DNA of 64,000 nt from VAZQ01 sp035293945 (GCA_035293945.1 DATGLV010000002.1:124001-188000); one strand, 5' to 3'; counted from the first letter of the stretch, positions 34,647-45,782 are shown. Translations and numbers: made by a program. Notes: a model not told the origin generated them from the sequence alone.

Positions 34647-35858
34647 ATGCGTTATGCAGCCGTAGCCGTCGCACTTGCCATTGTGGTCTGCATTGCCGTG
34701 TTTGGCGCGGTTCTGGCTCAGAGGGCGACCGCTCCAGCACCATCCGCATCTGCCTCTAGATCCGCGCCCACGGCGACCGCCGTTGCTGCCGCACCGGTCG
34801 CCAAACCTGCTCCGGCAGCGACAGCTCCGGCCGCAAAGCCCATTTCCGCACCGACCGTCGTTGCGGCAGTGCCGGCAGGTGCGCCCCCGGCACCCGCCGC
34901 GGCCGCGCCGACCGTTCCCGCCCCACAGCCCGCAGGCGGGGTCCAGCAGATGCAAGCCTCAATGCCGCAGACGCAAGCCGCAGCGGCGCCGCAAGCCGCC
35001 GCCCCGCCGCAAGCCGACGCCCCAGCTTTTGATTTTGCGCCCAGTGCACCTACGCCAGCACCGCAGCCGGTGCCGACAAGTTGTCCGGGGCATCCGGACG
35101 CGCTCGGCGTCTCTCGCGTGGTTGAGATCGATACCACCGGCGGACCGGGTTTCGGCTTCGAGCATTTCAAGCAGTACGACTTCCTGCAGCCCGGCGAGGT
35201 GGTCCTGACTTTCGACGACGGACCTTGGCCGCACAACACTCCGGAGGTCCTCGCGGCGCTCGCCGCCAATTGCACCAGGGCGCTGTTCTTCCCCATCGGC
35301 GAGCACACGATGTGGTCACCGGAAATTCTCAGGCAGGTCGAAGCCGCTGGTCATACGATCGGCAGCCATACCTGGTCGCATAAGGACCTCACGAAGCTGT
35401 CCGTCCAGGACGCCAAGGACGAGGTCGAAAAAGGCATCAGCGCGGTGGCCCTGGCTCTCGGCCATCCGGCGCAGCCGTTCTTCCGTTTCCCGGCGCTGCG
35501 CCATCCGCCGGAGATCGTCACTTATTTGGGCGAGCGCAACATCGGTATCTTCTCCACCGACATGGACTCGTTTGATTTCAAGATCCGCAAGCCCGACCAG
35601 GTCATAACCTCGGTGCTGACCAAGCTGAAGAAGAACGGCAAGGGCATCATATTGATGCACGATTTCCAGCGCGCCACGGCCGATGCTGCGCCCGAGCTGC
35701 TCAAGCAGCTGAAGCTGAACGGCTACAAGGTGGTCTGGGTGAGAGCGAAGCTGCCGCTGCAGACCCTCGCGTCCTACGACGAGATGGTGCAGAAAGAGGT
35801 CAAGGTCCCGACCCTCACCAGCAGACCTACGTCCGACGTGGTGCACACAATCCAGTAA
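34647..35858 (+). CDS. Exported polysaccharide deacetylase with Ala/Pro-rich linker
   Basis: A 403-residue protein with a hydrophobic N-terminal anchor or signal (YAAVAVALAIVVCIAVFGAVLA), about 120 residues of Ala/Pro-rich low-complexity linker, then a NodB-homology domain. The catalytic motifs are LTFDDGPWPHN (metal-binding Asp), GSHTWSHKDLTKL (metal-binding His pair), RFPALRHPPE, and ILMHDFQ. It would remove acetyl groups from an envelope polysaccharide or peptidoglycan outside the cytoplasm. The start at 34647 follows GAGGGG; an ATG at 34614 adds an unneeded extension. Confidence 0.88.
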   Translation: MRYAAVAVALAIVVCIAVFGAVLAQRATAPAPSASASRSAPTATAVAAAPVAKPAPAATAPAAKPISAPTVVAAVPAGAPPAPAAAAPTVPAPQPAGGVQQMQASMPQTQAAAAPQAAAPPQADAPAFDFAPSAPTPAPQPVPTSCPGHPDALGVSRVVEIDTTGGPGFGFEHFKQYDFLQPGEVVLTFDDGPWPHNTPEVLAALAANCTRALFFPIGEHTMWSPEILRQVEAAGHTIGSHTWSHKDLTKLSVQDAKDEVEKGISAVALALGHPAQPFFRFPALRHPPEIVTYLGERNIGIFSTDMDSFDFKIRKPDQVITSVLTKLKKNGKGIILMHDFQRATADAAPELLKQLKLNGYKVVWVRAKLPLQTLASYDEMVQKEVKVPTLTSRPTSDVVHTIQ

Positions 35859-35896
35859 CCGCAGCCGACGCTGCTCACATCAGCAGGCCTGGAAAT

Positions 35897-37144
35897 TCAG
35901 CACTTGAAGCGGTCGGCTCCGTACGGCGTCGGATCACAGAACGGCGTTGCTTCGGTTATCATCTCGGCCAAGAGGCGGCCGGTCGCTGCGCTGAGCGTCA
36001 GACCCCAGTGCCCGTGCCCGTAGGCGAGCCAGAGGCCCGCATGCCGTGGCGCCCGCCCGATCACAGGCCTTGAGTCGGCAAAGCACGGCCGGCATCCCAT
36101 CCACGGCACAGCCTCGACCGGCGCACCGAGCGGAAATAGCGCCCGCGCACCAGGCAATAAGCGATCGAGCTGCACGGGCGTCGGCGGCGCGGTCCGGGCA
36201 GCGAACTCGGCACCGGTCGTGAGCCTCATTCCCTGCTGCATCGGGGCCAGGCAATACCCATTCTCGAGATCAACGACCGGGCGCGCCAGACCGGCGTTCC
36301 CCTGAGCGGAAAAATGTAGATGGTAGCCGCGCTTGATGCCGAGCGGCAGGGCGATGCCCAGCGGCTTGAGGATATCCGGCGCGAAAGGGCCGAGCGCCAG
36401 CACCACTGCCGCCGCATCAACCGGGCCGTCGACGGCATCAATGCGCCAACGCCCATCCACGCGGTGCAGCGACCGCGCGTCGCCGGTGAGCACCACCCCG
36501 CCGAGCTTGCCCAGGCGTGTCGCATAGGCCTCGGTGACCGCGAGCGGGTTGCTGACGCTTGCCGCGCCGGGCCAATGCACCGCATGCCGGAACACCGGGG
36601 AGAGATGCGGCTCCAGTGCGCGTGCGCCTTCAACATCGAGCGGGCGAGCCGTTATTCCAAATTCGTCCGCGAGCTCGAGCTCGCGGCGCGCCGAGGCGAA
36701 GGCAGCGTCCGTGCGGTAGAGCTTGAGCCAACCCTCGCGCCGCAGGTAGGAGCTGGCGCCGGCGTCGGCCATCAGCTCCTCGTGCTCGGCAAGCGCACGC
36801 GCAAACAAGGGCCGCATCACCCGCGCCGTCTCAATGAGGCGCTGCGGGCGCGAGGCAGCGGCGAACGCGAGGAGCCAGGGAGCGGCCTGCGGCAAATGCG
36901 TCAAATGGTAGTTCGCTTCCGGCGCGCGTTTGAGCGCGATGCGCAGAAGCGTCGAAAGGCGCGCCGGAAATGCCGGCGGGAAGATCGTGTTGCCCTCAAT
37001 GATCCCGGCATTGCCGTAGGAGGTCTCGGCGCCGGGCGCGGCCCGGTCGATGAGCGCCACGCTCAGGCCGCGCCGGGCGAGTTGCAGCGCGGTCGCGGTG
37101 CCGACGATGCCGGCACCGAGCACAATCGCGTCCGTACGTGCCAT
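35897..37144 (-). CDS. FAD-dependent D-amino acid dehydrogenase-like oxidoreductase
   Basis: A 415-residue DadA/GlyOx-type flavoprotein that would oxidise a D-amino acid or N-substituted amino acid. The dinucleotide-binding motif is AIVLGAGIVGTATALQLARRGLSV, followed by GAETSYGNAGII. The C-terminal FAD-binding part has WMGCRPCFADSRPVIG and LWLAYGHGHWGLTLSAATGRLLAEMI. It is divergent from rpe and has no alanine racemase neighbour. Substrate specificity is uncertain. Confidence 0.85.
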   Translation of the reverse strand: MARTDAIVLGAGIVGTATALQLARRGLSVALIDRAAPGAETSYGNAGIIEGNTIFPPAFPARLSTLLRIALKRAPEANYHLTHLPQAAPWLLAFAAASRPQRLIETARVMRPLFARALAEHEELMADAGASSYLRREGWLKLYRTDAAFASARRELELADEFGITARPLDVEGARALEPHLSPVFRHAVHWPGAASVSNPLAVTEAYATRLGKLGGVVLTGDARSLHRVDGRWRIDAVDGPVDAAAVVLALGPFAPDILKPLGIALPLGIKRGYHLHFSAQGNAGLARPVVDLENGYCLAPMQQGMRLTTGAEFAARTAPPTPVQLDRLLPGARALFPLGAPVEAVPWMGCRPCFADSRPVIGRAPRHAGLWLAYGHGHWGLTLSAATGRLLAEMITEATPFCDPTPYGADRFKC

Positions 37145-37263
37145 GATGTCCTTCTTTCCCGGGCGTTCATATGGGGAGTCCGGAGCTTCCCGCCAATTTG
37201 CTCCATCGCGGGGGTCGTGTTAGGCGAGCACCAGTGTCCCGATCCCGAAGCGAGGGGGAATCG

Positions 37264-37950
37264 ATGCGCCAGCCGCTCCTTGTCGCGCCCTCGATCCTAG
37301 CGGCGGATTTCGCCAAGCTCGGCGAAGAGGTGCGGGCAATCGATGGGGCGGGTGCCGACTGGATCCACGTCGACGTCATGGACGGGCATTTCGTGCCCAA
37401 CATCAGCATCGGACCGGATGTGGTGAAGGCGCTGCGCGCGCATACCAAGAAGCCGCTCGACGTGCACCTCATGATCGCCCCCTGCGATCCCTATCTCGAA
37501 GCCTTCGCGGCGGCCGGGGCCGACCACATCATTGTGCATGTGGAAGCCGGTCCCCATGTGCATCGCTCGTTGCAGGCGGTGCGCGCGCTCGGCAAGAAGG
37601 CGGGCGTCACACTCAATCCGGGGACAGCAGAGAGCAGCGTCGAGCATGTGATTGATCTCGTCGACTTGATCCTGGTGATGTCGGTCAATCCCGGCTTCGG
37701 CGGGCAGGCCTTCATCAACGGCATGGTTGAGAAGATCGCGCGGCTCAGGGCGCTCGCCAGCGGGCGCGCCATCGACATCGAGGTCGACGGCGGCATCACG
37801 CCGGAGACTGCGCCGCTGGTTGCGCGTGCCGGCGCCAACGTGCTGGTGGCGGGCTCTGCCGTGTTCAAGGGCGGCAACCCTGATGCCTACCGGACCAATA
37901 TCGCAGCGATCCGCCACGCGGCGGCACTCGCGCGCGGAGAAGCGGCATGA
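37264..37950 (+). CDS. rpe: Ribulose-phosphate 3-epimerase
   Basis: Interconverts ribulose 5-phosphate and xylulose 5-phosphate in the pentose phosphate and Calvin cycles. The 228-residue TIM barrel shows APSILAADFAKLGEE, WIHVDVMDGHFVPNISIGP, HLMI, VMSVNPGFGGQAFI and EVDGGI, carrying the metal-binding His/Asp residues. The start at 37264 gives the standard MRQPLLVAPSIL opening. purB overlaps its stop by 4 bp, beginning a rpe-purB-murI unit. Confidence 0.95.
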   Translation: MRQPLLVAPSILAADFAKLGEEVRAIDGAGADWIHVDVMDGHFVPNISIGPDVVKALRAHTKKPLDVHLMIAPCDPYLEAFAAAGADHIIVHVEAGPHVHRSLQAVRALGKKAGVTLNPGTAESSVEHVIDLVDLILVMSVNPGFGGQAFINGMVEKIARLRALASGRAIDIEVDGGITPETAPLVARAGANVLVAGSAVFKGGNPDAYRTNIAAIRHAAALARGEAA

Positions 37951-39257
37951 TCCCACGCTATACCCGGCCGCAGATGGCAGCGATCTGGGATCCGCAGACG
38001 CGCTTTCGCATCTGGTTCGAGATCGAGGCGCACGCCGCCGACGCGATGGCCGCGCTCGGCATGATCCCGAAAGAGGCGGCCGCCGCCATCGCCGAGCGCG
38101 GGCGCGACGCCAAATTTGATGTCGAACGCATCGATGCGATCGAGCGTGAGGTCAAGCACGACGTGATCGCCTTTCTCACGCATCTTTCCGAGATCGTCGG
38201 CCCCGAGGCGCGCTTCGTGCACCAAGGTATGACCTCCTCCGACGTGCTCGATACCTGCCTCAATGTGCAACTCAAGCGGGCGGCCGACATCCTCATCGCC
38301 GATCTCGAGACGCTGCTTGCCGCGCTCAAGCGCCGGGCCCTGGAGCACAAATACACGCCGACCATCGGTCGCTCGCACGGCATCCATGCCGAGCCAACCA
38401 CGTTCGGCCTCAAGCTTGCTTTTGCCTATGCGGAATTCGCCCGCGCCCGCGAGCGGCTTCTCGCTGCGCAGGCCGATATCTCGACTTGCGCGATCTCCGG
38501 CGCGGTCGGCACGTTTGCGCAGGTCGATCCGCGCGTTGAAGAGCATGTCGCCAAGGCGATGGGGCTCAAGATCGAGCCGGTGTCGACCCAGATCATCCCG
38601 CGCGACCGCCATGCCATGTATTTTGCGGTGCTCGGCGTCATCGCCTCCTCGGCCGAGCGGCTCGCGACCGAGATCCGCCACCTGCAACGCACTGAGGTGC
38701 TCGAAGCCGAGGAGTTCTTCTCTGCAGGCCAGAAGGGCTCTTCCGCCATGCCGCACAAGCGCAATCCGGTGCTGTCGGAGAACGTCACCGGGCTTGCCCG
38801 CATGGTGCGCGCCTATGTGACACCGGCGCTCGAGGATGTCGTGTTATGGCACGAGCGCGACATTTCCCACTCCTCGGTCGAGCGGATGATCGGACCGGAT
38901 GCGACGGTCACGCTCGATTTCTTGCTGTCTCGGCTGACCGGCATCATCGACAAGCTTGTCGTCTATCCGGACAACATGCAGAAGAATCTCGACCGCCTCG
39001 GTGGCCTGGTGCATTCCCAGCGCGTGCTATTGGCGCTGACCCAGAAGGGCGTCGCACGCGAAGAGGCCTACCGCCTGGTCCAGCGCAATGCCATGAAGGT
39101 CTGGAGCGAGAACGGCGATTTCCTGTCGCTGCTCAAGGCTGATCCCGACTTGCGCAAGCATCTCGACGAGGCAGAGCTTACGGCCAACTTCGACCTCACT
39201 TATCATTTCAAGCACGTCGACACGATTTTCGCGCGCGTGTTCGGCAAGGCGGCTTAG
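37947..39257 (+). CDS. purB: Adenylosuccinate lyase
   Basis: Acts twice in purine synthesis, splitting SAICAR and adenylosuccinate. The 436-residue fumarase superfamily protein begins MIPRYTRPQMAAIWDPQTRF and carries EVKHDVIAFL, HQGMTSSDVLDT, TIGRSHGIHAEPTTFG and the intact signature GSSAMPHKRNP. The last provides a useful contrast with the degenerate PcaB-like protein at 3.2 kb. The start overlaps the rpe stop (ATGA). murI begins 7 bp after its stop. Confidence 0.96.
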   Translation: MIPRYTRPQMAAIWDPQTRFRIWFEIEAHAADAMAALGMIPKEAAAAIAERGRDAKFDVERIDAIEREVKHDVIAFLTHLSEIVGPEARFVHQGMTSSDVLDTCLNVQLKRAADILIADLETLLAALKRRALEHKYTPTIGRSHGIHAEPTTFGLKLAFAYAEFARARERLLAAQADISTCAISGAVGTFAQVDPRVEEHVAKAMGLKIEPVSTQIIPRDRHAMYFAVLGVIASSAERLATEIRHLQRTEVLEAEEFFSAGQKGSSAMPHKRNPVLSENVTGLARMVRAYVTPALEDVVLWHERDISHSSVERMIGPDATVTLDFLLSRLTGIIDKLVVYPDNMQKNLDRLGGLVHSQRVLLALTQKGVAREEAYRLVQRNAMKVWSENGDFLSLLKADPDLRKHLDEAELTANFDLTYHFKHVDTIFARVFGKAA

Positions 39258-39264
39258 CCCTTCC

Positions 39265-40083
39265 GTGCAGCGCCCACCCAACATCCTGGTGTTCGATTCC
39301 GGCCTCGGCGGGCTCACGGTTTATCGCGAGGTCGCCCGCCTCCTGCCGCAGGCGGACCTGCTCTACGTCGCCGACGATGCCTTCTTTCCATACGGGGGAC
39401 GCAAGGAAGCAGCGCTGATCGAGCGCGTGGTCGGGTTGATGGGGGACCTCATCGCCGGGCATGACCCCGATCTTGTGGTCATCGCCTGCAACACGGCTTC
39501 CACTCTGGTGTTGCCGCACCTGCGCGCGCGCTTTGCGGTCCCGTTCGTCGGCACGGTGCCGGCGATCAAGCCCGCCTGCGCGGCCACGAGAAGCAAGCTC
39601 GTATCAGTGTTGGGCACAGAGGCAACCGTTGCGCGCGAATATACCAGGGCGCTGATCCGCGATTTCGCCAACGGCGTCGAGATCACGCTTGTCGGCTCGG
39701 CGCAGCTTGCCGCGCTTGCCGAGGCCAAGCTCCGCGGCGAGCGCATCGAGGACGCTGCGATCGCCGCCGAGATCGCTCCTTGCTTCGTCGCGACCGCCAG
39801 CCGCAGGACCGACACGGTCGTACTCGCCTGCACGCACTATCCGCTGCTCACCAAGGAGCTGGTTGCGCTTGCGCCCTGGCCGGTCGAGTTCATTGATCCG
39901 GCGCCGGCGATCGCGCGGCGTGCGCTCGAGCTCAGTGGCGCGCCGAGCAGCCCGCAAATGGGAAGGCCGGGGCGGATCATATTCACGAGCGGTCGCCCGC
40001 CCTCACCTGCCCTTGCCGCCGCGCTCGCGGACTTCGGGTTGCGCGGAGCAGCGCCAAGCGCTTCGATGGCGACGCTGAGATAG
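39265..40083 (+). CDS. murI: Glutamate racemase
   Basis: Makes D-glutamate for peptidoglycan. The 272-residue protein uses a GTG start at 39265. Conserved pieces are VFDSGLGGLTV, LLYVADDAFFPYGGR, VIACNTAST (first catalytic Cys), the GTVPAIKPAC segment, and VLACTHYPLL (second catalytic Cys). It is the last gene of the rpe-purB-murI unit and precedes rpsD after 329 bp. Confidence 0.93.
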   Translation: MQRPPNILVFDSGLGGLTVYREVARLLPQADLLYVADDAFFPYGGRKEAALIERVVGLMGDLIAGHDPDLVVIACNTASTLVLPHLRARFAVPFVGTVPAIKPACAATRSKLVSVLGTEATVAREYTRALIRDFANGVEITLVGSAQLAALAEAKLRGERIEDAAIAAEIAPCFVATASRRTDTVVLACTHYPLLTKELVALAPWPVEFIDPAPAIARRALELSGAPSSPQMGRPGRIIFTSGRPPSPALAAALADFGLRGAAPSASMATLR

Positions 40084-40412
40084 AGTCGCAGCAGATCGGG
40101 CGGGCTCACGCGCAGCTCACCGAATCCGACGGAGGATATTGATTTTATTATATTTATTACCCGGGAGCTGGTGCGAGCCGCGGAGCTCTTCCCATCCGCG
40201 TCCGGTTTGACACTTTCGGACTTTCCGCCTAGAAACCGCGCGCGCAAGGTCTGAGCTTGGGCTCAAACCTTGCGTTTTCGCGACCCGTGGTTCCCGGCCG
40301 TTCGCTTCGGCTTTGAGCCTGTCGGTTCCGGCCAGTTCTTGGGAAAGTTCTGGGAACAAGCCGGGACAGAGGAGGGCGCGATCCTCGAAATCTTCATCAA
40401 CGAGAGGACGCG
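40084..40412. other. murI-rpsD intergenic region
   Basis: Non-coding stretch of 329 bp. Around 40136-40160 it is AT-rich (TTGATTTTATTATATTTATTA), unlike anything else nearby, and could hold a promoter. A terminator-like hairpin lies at 40244-40278, then about 135 bp of leader before rpsD. No gene is seen. Confidence 0.6.
40244..40278 (+). terminator. Terminator-like hairpin in the rpsD leader
   Basis: Arms GCAAGGTCTGAGC and GCTCAAACCTTGC (one mismatch) close a TTGG loop and are followed by GTTTTC. It could end the murI transcript or act as an attenuator in the S4 leader. Confidence 0.55.
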
Positions 40413-41030
40413 ATGAGCAAGCGCCACGAGGCGAAGCATAAGATCGATCGCCGCATGGGCCAGAATGTCTGGGGCCGCCCGAAGAGCCCCGTCAACCGCC
40501 GCGAATATGGGCCAGGCCAGCACGGTCAGCGCCGCAAGGGCAAGCTCTCCGATTATGGCGTGCAGCTGCGGGCCAAGCAGAAGCTGCGCGGCTACTACGG
40601 CAACATCACCGAGCGGCAGTTCCGCGGCATATACGAGGAAGCGATCCGCATGCGCGGCGATTCGGGCGCGCATCTGATCGGGCTGCTGGAGCGGCGGCTC
40701 GACGCCATCGTCTACCGGGCAAAGCTCGTGCCGACCGTGTTCGCCGCGCGCCAGTTCGTGAGCCACGGCCACGTCAAGGTGAACGGTCGCCGGGTCACCA
40801 TTCCGAGCTATCGGCTCGACGTCAACGATACGGTCGAGGTCAAGGACAAATCCAAGCAGCTCGCGCTGGTGCTGGAGGCAACCGCGCTCGCCGAGCGCGA
40901 CGTGCCCGACTACATCGAGGTCGACCACACCAAGATGACGGCGAAGCTCGTGCGCATTCCGCACCTCGGAGAGGTGCCCTACCCGGTGCAGATGGAACCG
41001 CACCTGGTGGTCGAATTCTATTCGCGGTAG
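40413..41030 (+). CDS. rpsD: 30S ribosomal protein S4
   Basis: Primary 16S rRNA-binding protein of the small subunit, 205 residues. It begins MSKRHEAKHKIDRRMGQNVWG and has the S4 RNA-binding domain (LERRLDAIVYRAKLVPTVFAARQFVSHGHVKVNGRRVTIPSYRL). It is full length, with GAGAGGA upstream of the ATG. As is common in this bacterial group it stands outside the alpha operon, next to the purine and glutaredoxin genes. Confidence 0.97.
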   Translation: MSKRHEAKHKIDRRMGQNVWGRPKSPVNRREYGPGQHGQRRKGKLSDYGVQLRAKQKLRGYYGNITERQFRGIYEEAIRMRGDSGAHLIGLLERRLDAIVYRAKLVPTVFAARQFVSHGHVKVNGRRVTIPSYRLDVNDTVEVKDKSKQLALVLEATALAERDVPDYIEVDHTKMTAKLVRIPHLGEVPYPVQMEPHLVVEFYSR

Positions 41031-41042
41031 CAGCTCCCTAAC

Positions 41043-41159
41043 TCGTAGGGGCGCCCCATAGCCCGTCGAGGACGGGCGGGGACGCTCTTTGCTTTGTGGG
41101 CGCCCGATCGAAAGCGGCGGAGCCAGCGGGCGGCCTCCAAACAAGGGCCGCCCCTACGA
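41043..41159. repeat. Intergenic palindromic repeat, copy 1 (TCGTAGGGGCG family)
   Basis: Begins with TCGTAGGGGCGCCCC and ends with GGGCCGCCCCTACGA, so its ends pair. A related shorter copy is at 48223-48281. It fills the gap between the convergent rpsD and grxD genes. Confidence 0.7.
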
Positions 41160-41164
41160 ATGAC

Positions 41165-41503
41165 TTACGCCGAGGCGCGTTCCTTCACCGGCAGGCCCTT
41201 GTCCTTCAAGAGGCTCTGCAACTCGCCGCCCTGGAACATTTCGCGCACGATGTCGCAGCCGCCGACGAACTCGCCCTTCACGTAGAGCTGCGGAATGGTC
41301 GGCCAGTTGGAATAGGCCTTGATGCCGTTCCGCAACTCGTCGGACTCTAGCACGTTTAGGCCCTTGTAGCTGACACCCAGGTGATCGAGAATCTGAACGA
41401 CTTGGCCGGAAAATCCGCACATCGGCATCTGCGGCGTGCCCTTCATGAACAGCACCACGTCGTTGCCCTTGACCTCGTTATCGATGAATTTCTCGATGCT
41501 CAT
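41165..41503 (-). CDS. grxD: Monothiol glutaredoxin (Grx4 type)
   Basis: A 112-residue CGFS-type glutaredoxin that binds a bridging [2Fe-2S] cluster with glutathione and helps deliver or sense iron-sulfur clusters. The active site is MCGFSGQ, and KGTPQMPMCGFS, WPTIPQLYVKGEFVGGCDI and the C-terminal LLKDKGL are standard. The start at 41503 gives the family opening MSIEKFIDNEV. The bolA gene lies directly upstream, matching the known Grx4-BolA partnership. Confidence 0.95.
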   Translation of the reverse strand: MSIEKFIDNEVKGNDVVLFMKGTPQMPMCGFSGQVVQILDHLGVSYKGLNVLESDELRNGIKAYSNWPTIPQLYVKGEFVGGCDIVREMFQGGELQSLLKDKGLPVKERASA

Positions 41504-41574
41504 GTGATTTGATCCTGGTGTCTGATCTTGTGTATCCATCCTGTTCCGGCAGATAGCACGGAATTTGCTGAAGT

Positions 41575-41811
41575 TTAGCCCCCAGGGATGCCGGTCTGCA
41601 ATGCCAGCGCGTGGAGCTTGCCGCCCATCTCAGCCTTGAGCGCCTCGTAAACGATTTGATGCTGCTGCACCCGCGACTTGCCGCGGAACGACTCGGCCAC
41701 CACGGTCGCCGCGTAGTGGTCGCCGTCACCGGCGAGATCACGGATCGTCACTTGAGCGTCCGGGATGCGCGCCTTGATCAAGCGTTCGATCTCGTGCGCA
41801 TCCATCGCCAT
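41575..41811 (-). CDS. BolA family protein
   Basis: A 78-residue BolA/IbaG protein. BolA proteins bind monothiol glutaredoxins and share a [2Fe-2S] cluster with them. Conserved parts are MDAHEIERLIKARIPDAQVTIRDLAGDGDHYAATVVAESFRGKSRVQQHQIVYEAL, including the helix with the His ligand. GAGGAGAG stands before the ATG at 41811; the ATG at 41805 is also possible. It lies 29 bp after purL and 71 bp before grxD. Confidence 0.92.
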   Translation of the reverse strand: MAMDAHEIERLIKARIPDAQVTIRDLAGDGDHYAATVVAESFRGKSRVQQHQIVYEALKAEMGGKLHALALQTGIPGG

Positions 41812-41840
41812 AGCGGCGCTCTCCTCGTATTCGCTTCGCC

Positions 41841-44075
<2,235 letters not shown>

Positions 44076-44128
44076 CAGCGAAAGTCTTAGCCTAGGATCC
44101 AACCAAATTCAGCAATCAATATGGTGAT

Positions 44129-44830
44129 CTAAGCCGCCTGCTTGAAGTGATCCACAAGTCCGGCGAAGAGCCCACGACCGTCGGTGGCGCCAAGCTCTGG
44201 TTCGACGTGATTTTCCGGGTGCGGCATCATGCCGAGCACGTTCCCGTGCTCGTTGAGAATGCCGGCAATCGCGTTGGTGGCGCCATTGACGTTCCAGTTC
44301 GGATCGAGCGCACCGGTGGGCGATACGTAGCGCAGCAGCACCCTACCCTCGCCCTCGAGCCGGGCGACGGTCTCGGCATCCGCCACATAATTGCCCTCGC
44401 CGTGGGCGACCGGCACGCGGATCACCTGCCCCGCATTATAGCCGCGGGTGAACGGACTGTTGGAGCGCTCGACCTTGAGATAGACGTCGCGACAGATGAA
44501 CTTGAGGCGGTTGTTGCGCATGAGCACGCCCGGCAGAAGCCCAGCCTCGCACAAGATCTGGAAGCCGTTGCACACGCCGAGCACGAGGCCGCCGCGCTTC
44601 ACGTGGCGGCGCACAGCGTCCATGATCGGCGCGCGCGCGGCGATCGCCCCGCAGCGCAGATAGTCGCCATAGCTGAAGCCGCCCGGCAGCACGACCAGAT
44701 CGGTGCCGGCAGGCAATTCCGGCTCCGCGTGCCACACCATCGCGCTCTCCTGGCCGGAAATGAGCCGCAGCGTGCGCGCCATATCGCGCTCACGATTGAT
44801 GCCGGGAAAGACCAGGACCGCGGATCGCAT
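44129..44830 (-). CDS. purQ: Phosphoribosylformylglycinamidine synthase subunit PurQ (glutaminase)
   Basis: Class I glutamine amidotransferase of 233 residues supplying ammonia to PurL. The nucleophile Cys is in GLVLGVCNGFQIL and the His/Glu pair in MMPHPENHVE. The start at 44830 gives MRSAVLVFPGINRERDMA, the family opening. It starts four bases after the stop of an exported-type protein gene, which separates it from purS; purL follows. Confidence 0.96.
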   Translation of the reverse strand: MRSAVLVFPGINRERDMARTLRLISGQESAMVWHAEPELPAGTDLVVLPGGFSYGDYLRCGAIAARAPIMDAVRRHVKRGGLVLGVCNGFQILCEAGLLPGVLMRNNRLKFICRDVYLKVERSNSPFTRGYNAGQVIRVPVAHGEGNYVADAETVARLEGEGRVLLRYVSPTGALDPNWNVNGATNAIAGILNEHGNVLGMMPHPENHVEPELGATDGRGLFAGLVDHFKQAA

Positions 44831-44834
44831 CAGA

Positions 44835-45413
44835 TCAAAGCCCACTTTGTCCGAGCTCGGCTCGAGCCCAGCGCTGCACCGGATCGGATTTGAGAAAGTC
44901 GAGCGCCAGCGCCTCCGTATTCGCGAGCCGCTCGCCATCGGCAGCTACCGTTGCGACGGCAACATCGCATTGATCATTGAAGGCAATGGCAAGAATATCG
45001 CGCGGCGCCGCGTACGGAATAGTGACGTGATAAAGGCGGCTGCGGCCTTTCAGACGCCCGACGTCGACGGCATGGCCATCCGTCAGCCCCCGGAAGGTTT
45101 CGCTGTAGAGCTCGATGTCGCTCACGCGGTCGAGGTCGGCGTTGTCGGACACTCCCGTGGTGCAATTGCAGAAGCCGACCTTGGCGCGCAGATAGAGATC
45201 GATGCCGCCGCCGCAATCGGACGCCTCGCAGCGGAAGGCGTGGCCTGTTCCCCATTCATCGAGCGGAAACGGCCATTTGACCTCGTGCCATGCAGCATGC
45301 ATGGGCACGCCCGCGCCTGGCATGGAGGCAATCCCGACAGTCTTTTCATTTGCCCAGAGCGCGCCTAGACTCGCACCCAAGACTCCGAGCAGGATGCCGG
45401 AGGCGAGCCTCAT
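44835..45413 (-). CDS. Exported Cys-containing protein of unknown function inside the pur operon
   Basis: A 192-residue protein with a signal peptide or anchor (MRLASGILLGVLGASLGALWA). The mature part has four closely placed Cys residues (FRCEASDCGGG and GFCNCTTG), suited to disulfides or metal, and beta-rich segments such as SRLYHVTIPYAAPRDILAIAF. Its start overlaps the purS stop (ATGA) and its stop is four bases before purQ, so it is translated as part of the pur operon. No purine enzyme motif is present, and an exported product is unexpected here. Confidence 0.75.
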   Translation of the reverse strand: MRLASGILLGVLGASLGALWANEKTVGIASMPGAGVPMHAAWHEVKWPFPLDEWGTGHAFRCEASDCGGGIDLYLRAKVGFCNCTTGVSDNADLDRVSDIELYSETFRGLTDGHAVDVGRLKGRSRLYHVTIPYAAPRDILAIAFNDQCDVAVATVAADGERLANTEALALDFLKSDPVQRWARAELGQSGL

Positions 45414-45652
45414 CCGGTCACCTCGACGCGATAGTTCTCGATCACCGTGTTGGCGAGAAGCTTGTCGGCGGCTTCCTTCAAAAGCTTTTCCGCTTGGCTG
45501 CGGTCGCCGCCCTCGAGCTCGATGTCGAACACCTTGCCCTGGCGAACACTCGCGACACCGGCCACCCCGAGCGACCTGAGCGCCCCCTCGATCGCCTTGC
45601 CTTGCGGATCGAGGATGCCGGATTTGAGCGTGACTGTGACTCGGGCCTTCAT
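45410..45652 (-). CDS. purS: Phosphoribosylformylglycinamidine synthase subunit PurS
   Basis: An 80-residue structural subunit that bridges PurQ and PurL. The sequence MKARVTVTLKSGILDPQGKAIEGALRSLGVAGVASVRQGKVFDIEL with the C-terminal YRVEVTG matches PurS along its length. The start at 45652 is chosen by family alignment. Its last codons overlap the start of the exported-protein gene by 4 bp. Confidence 0.95.
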   Translation of the reverse strand: MKARVTVTLKSGILDPQGKAIEGALRSLGVAGVASVRQGKVFDIELEGGDRSQAEKLLKEAADKLLANTVIENYRVEVTG

Positions 45653-45692
45653 GGGATCTCGTCTATCAGAGCTAAATTGCGAAGCCCTCTCA

Positions 45693-45763
45693 GTAGCCCG
45701 CATGGACCGAAGCGCAATGCGGGGACGGCCGTCCCGGATTTCGCTTCGCTCCATCCGGGCTAC
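45693..45763. repeat. Intergenic palindromic repeat, copy 1 (GTAGCCCG family)
   Basis: Starts GTAGCCCGCATGGACCGAAG and ends CTCCATCCGGGCTAC, so the ends pair into a long stem. A second copy is at 53783-53866. It lies between purC and purS on their common transcript. Confidence 0.75.
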
Positions 45764-45782
45764 AAAACCTGCCGGCGCGGCA

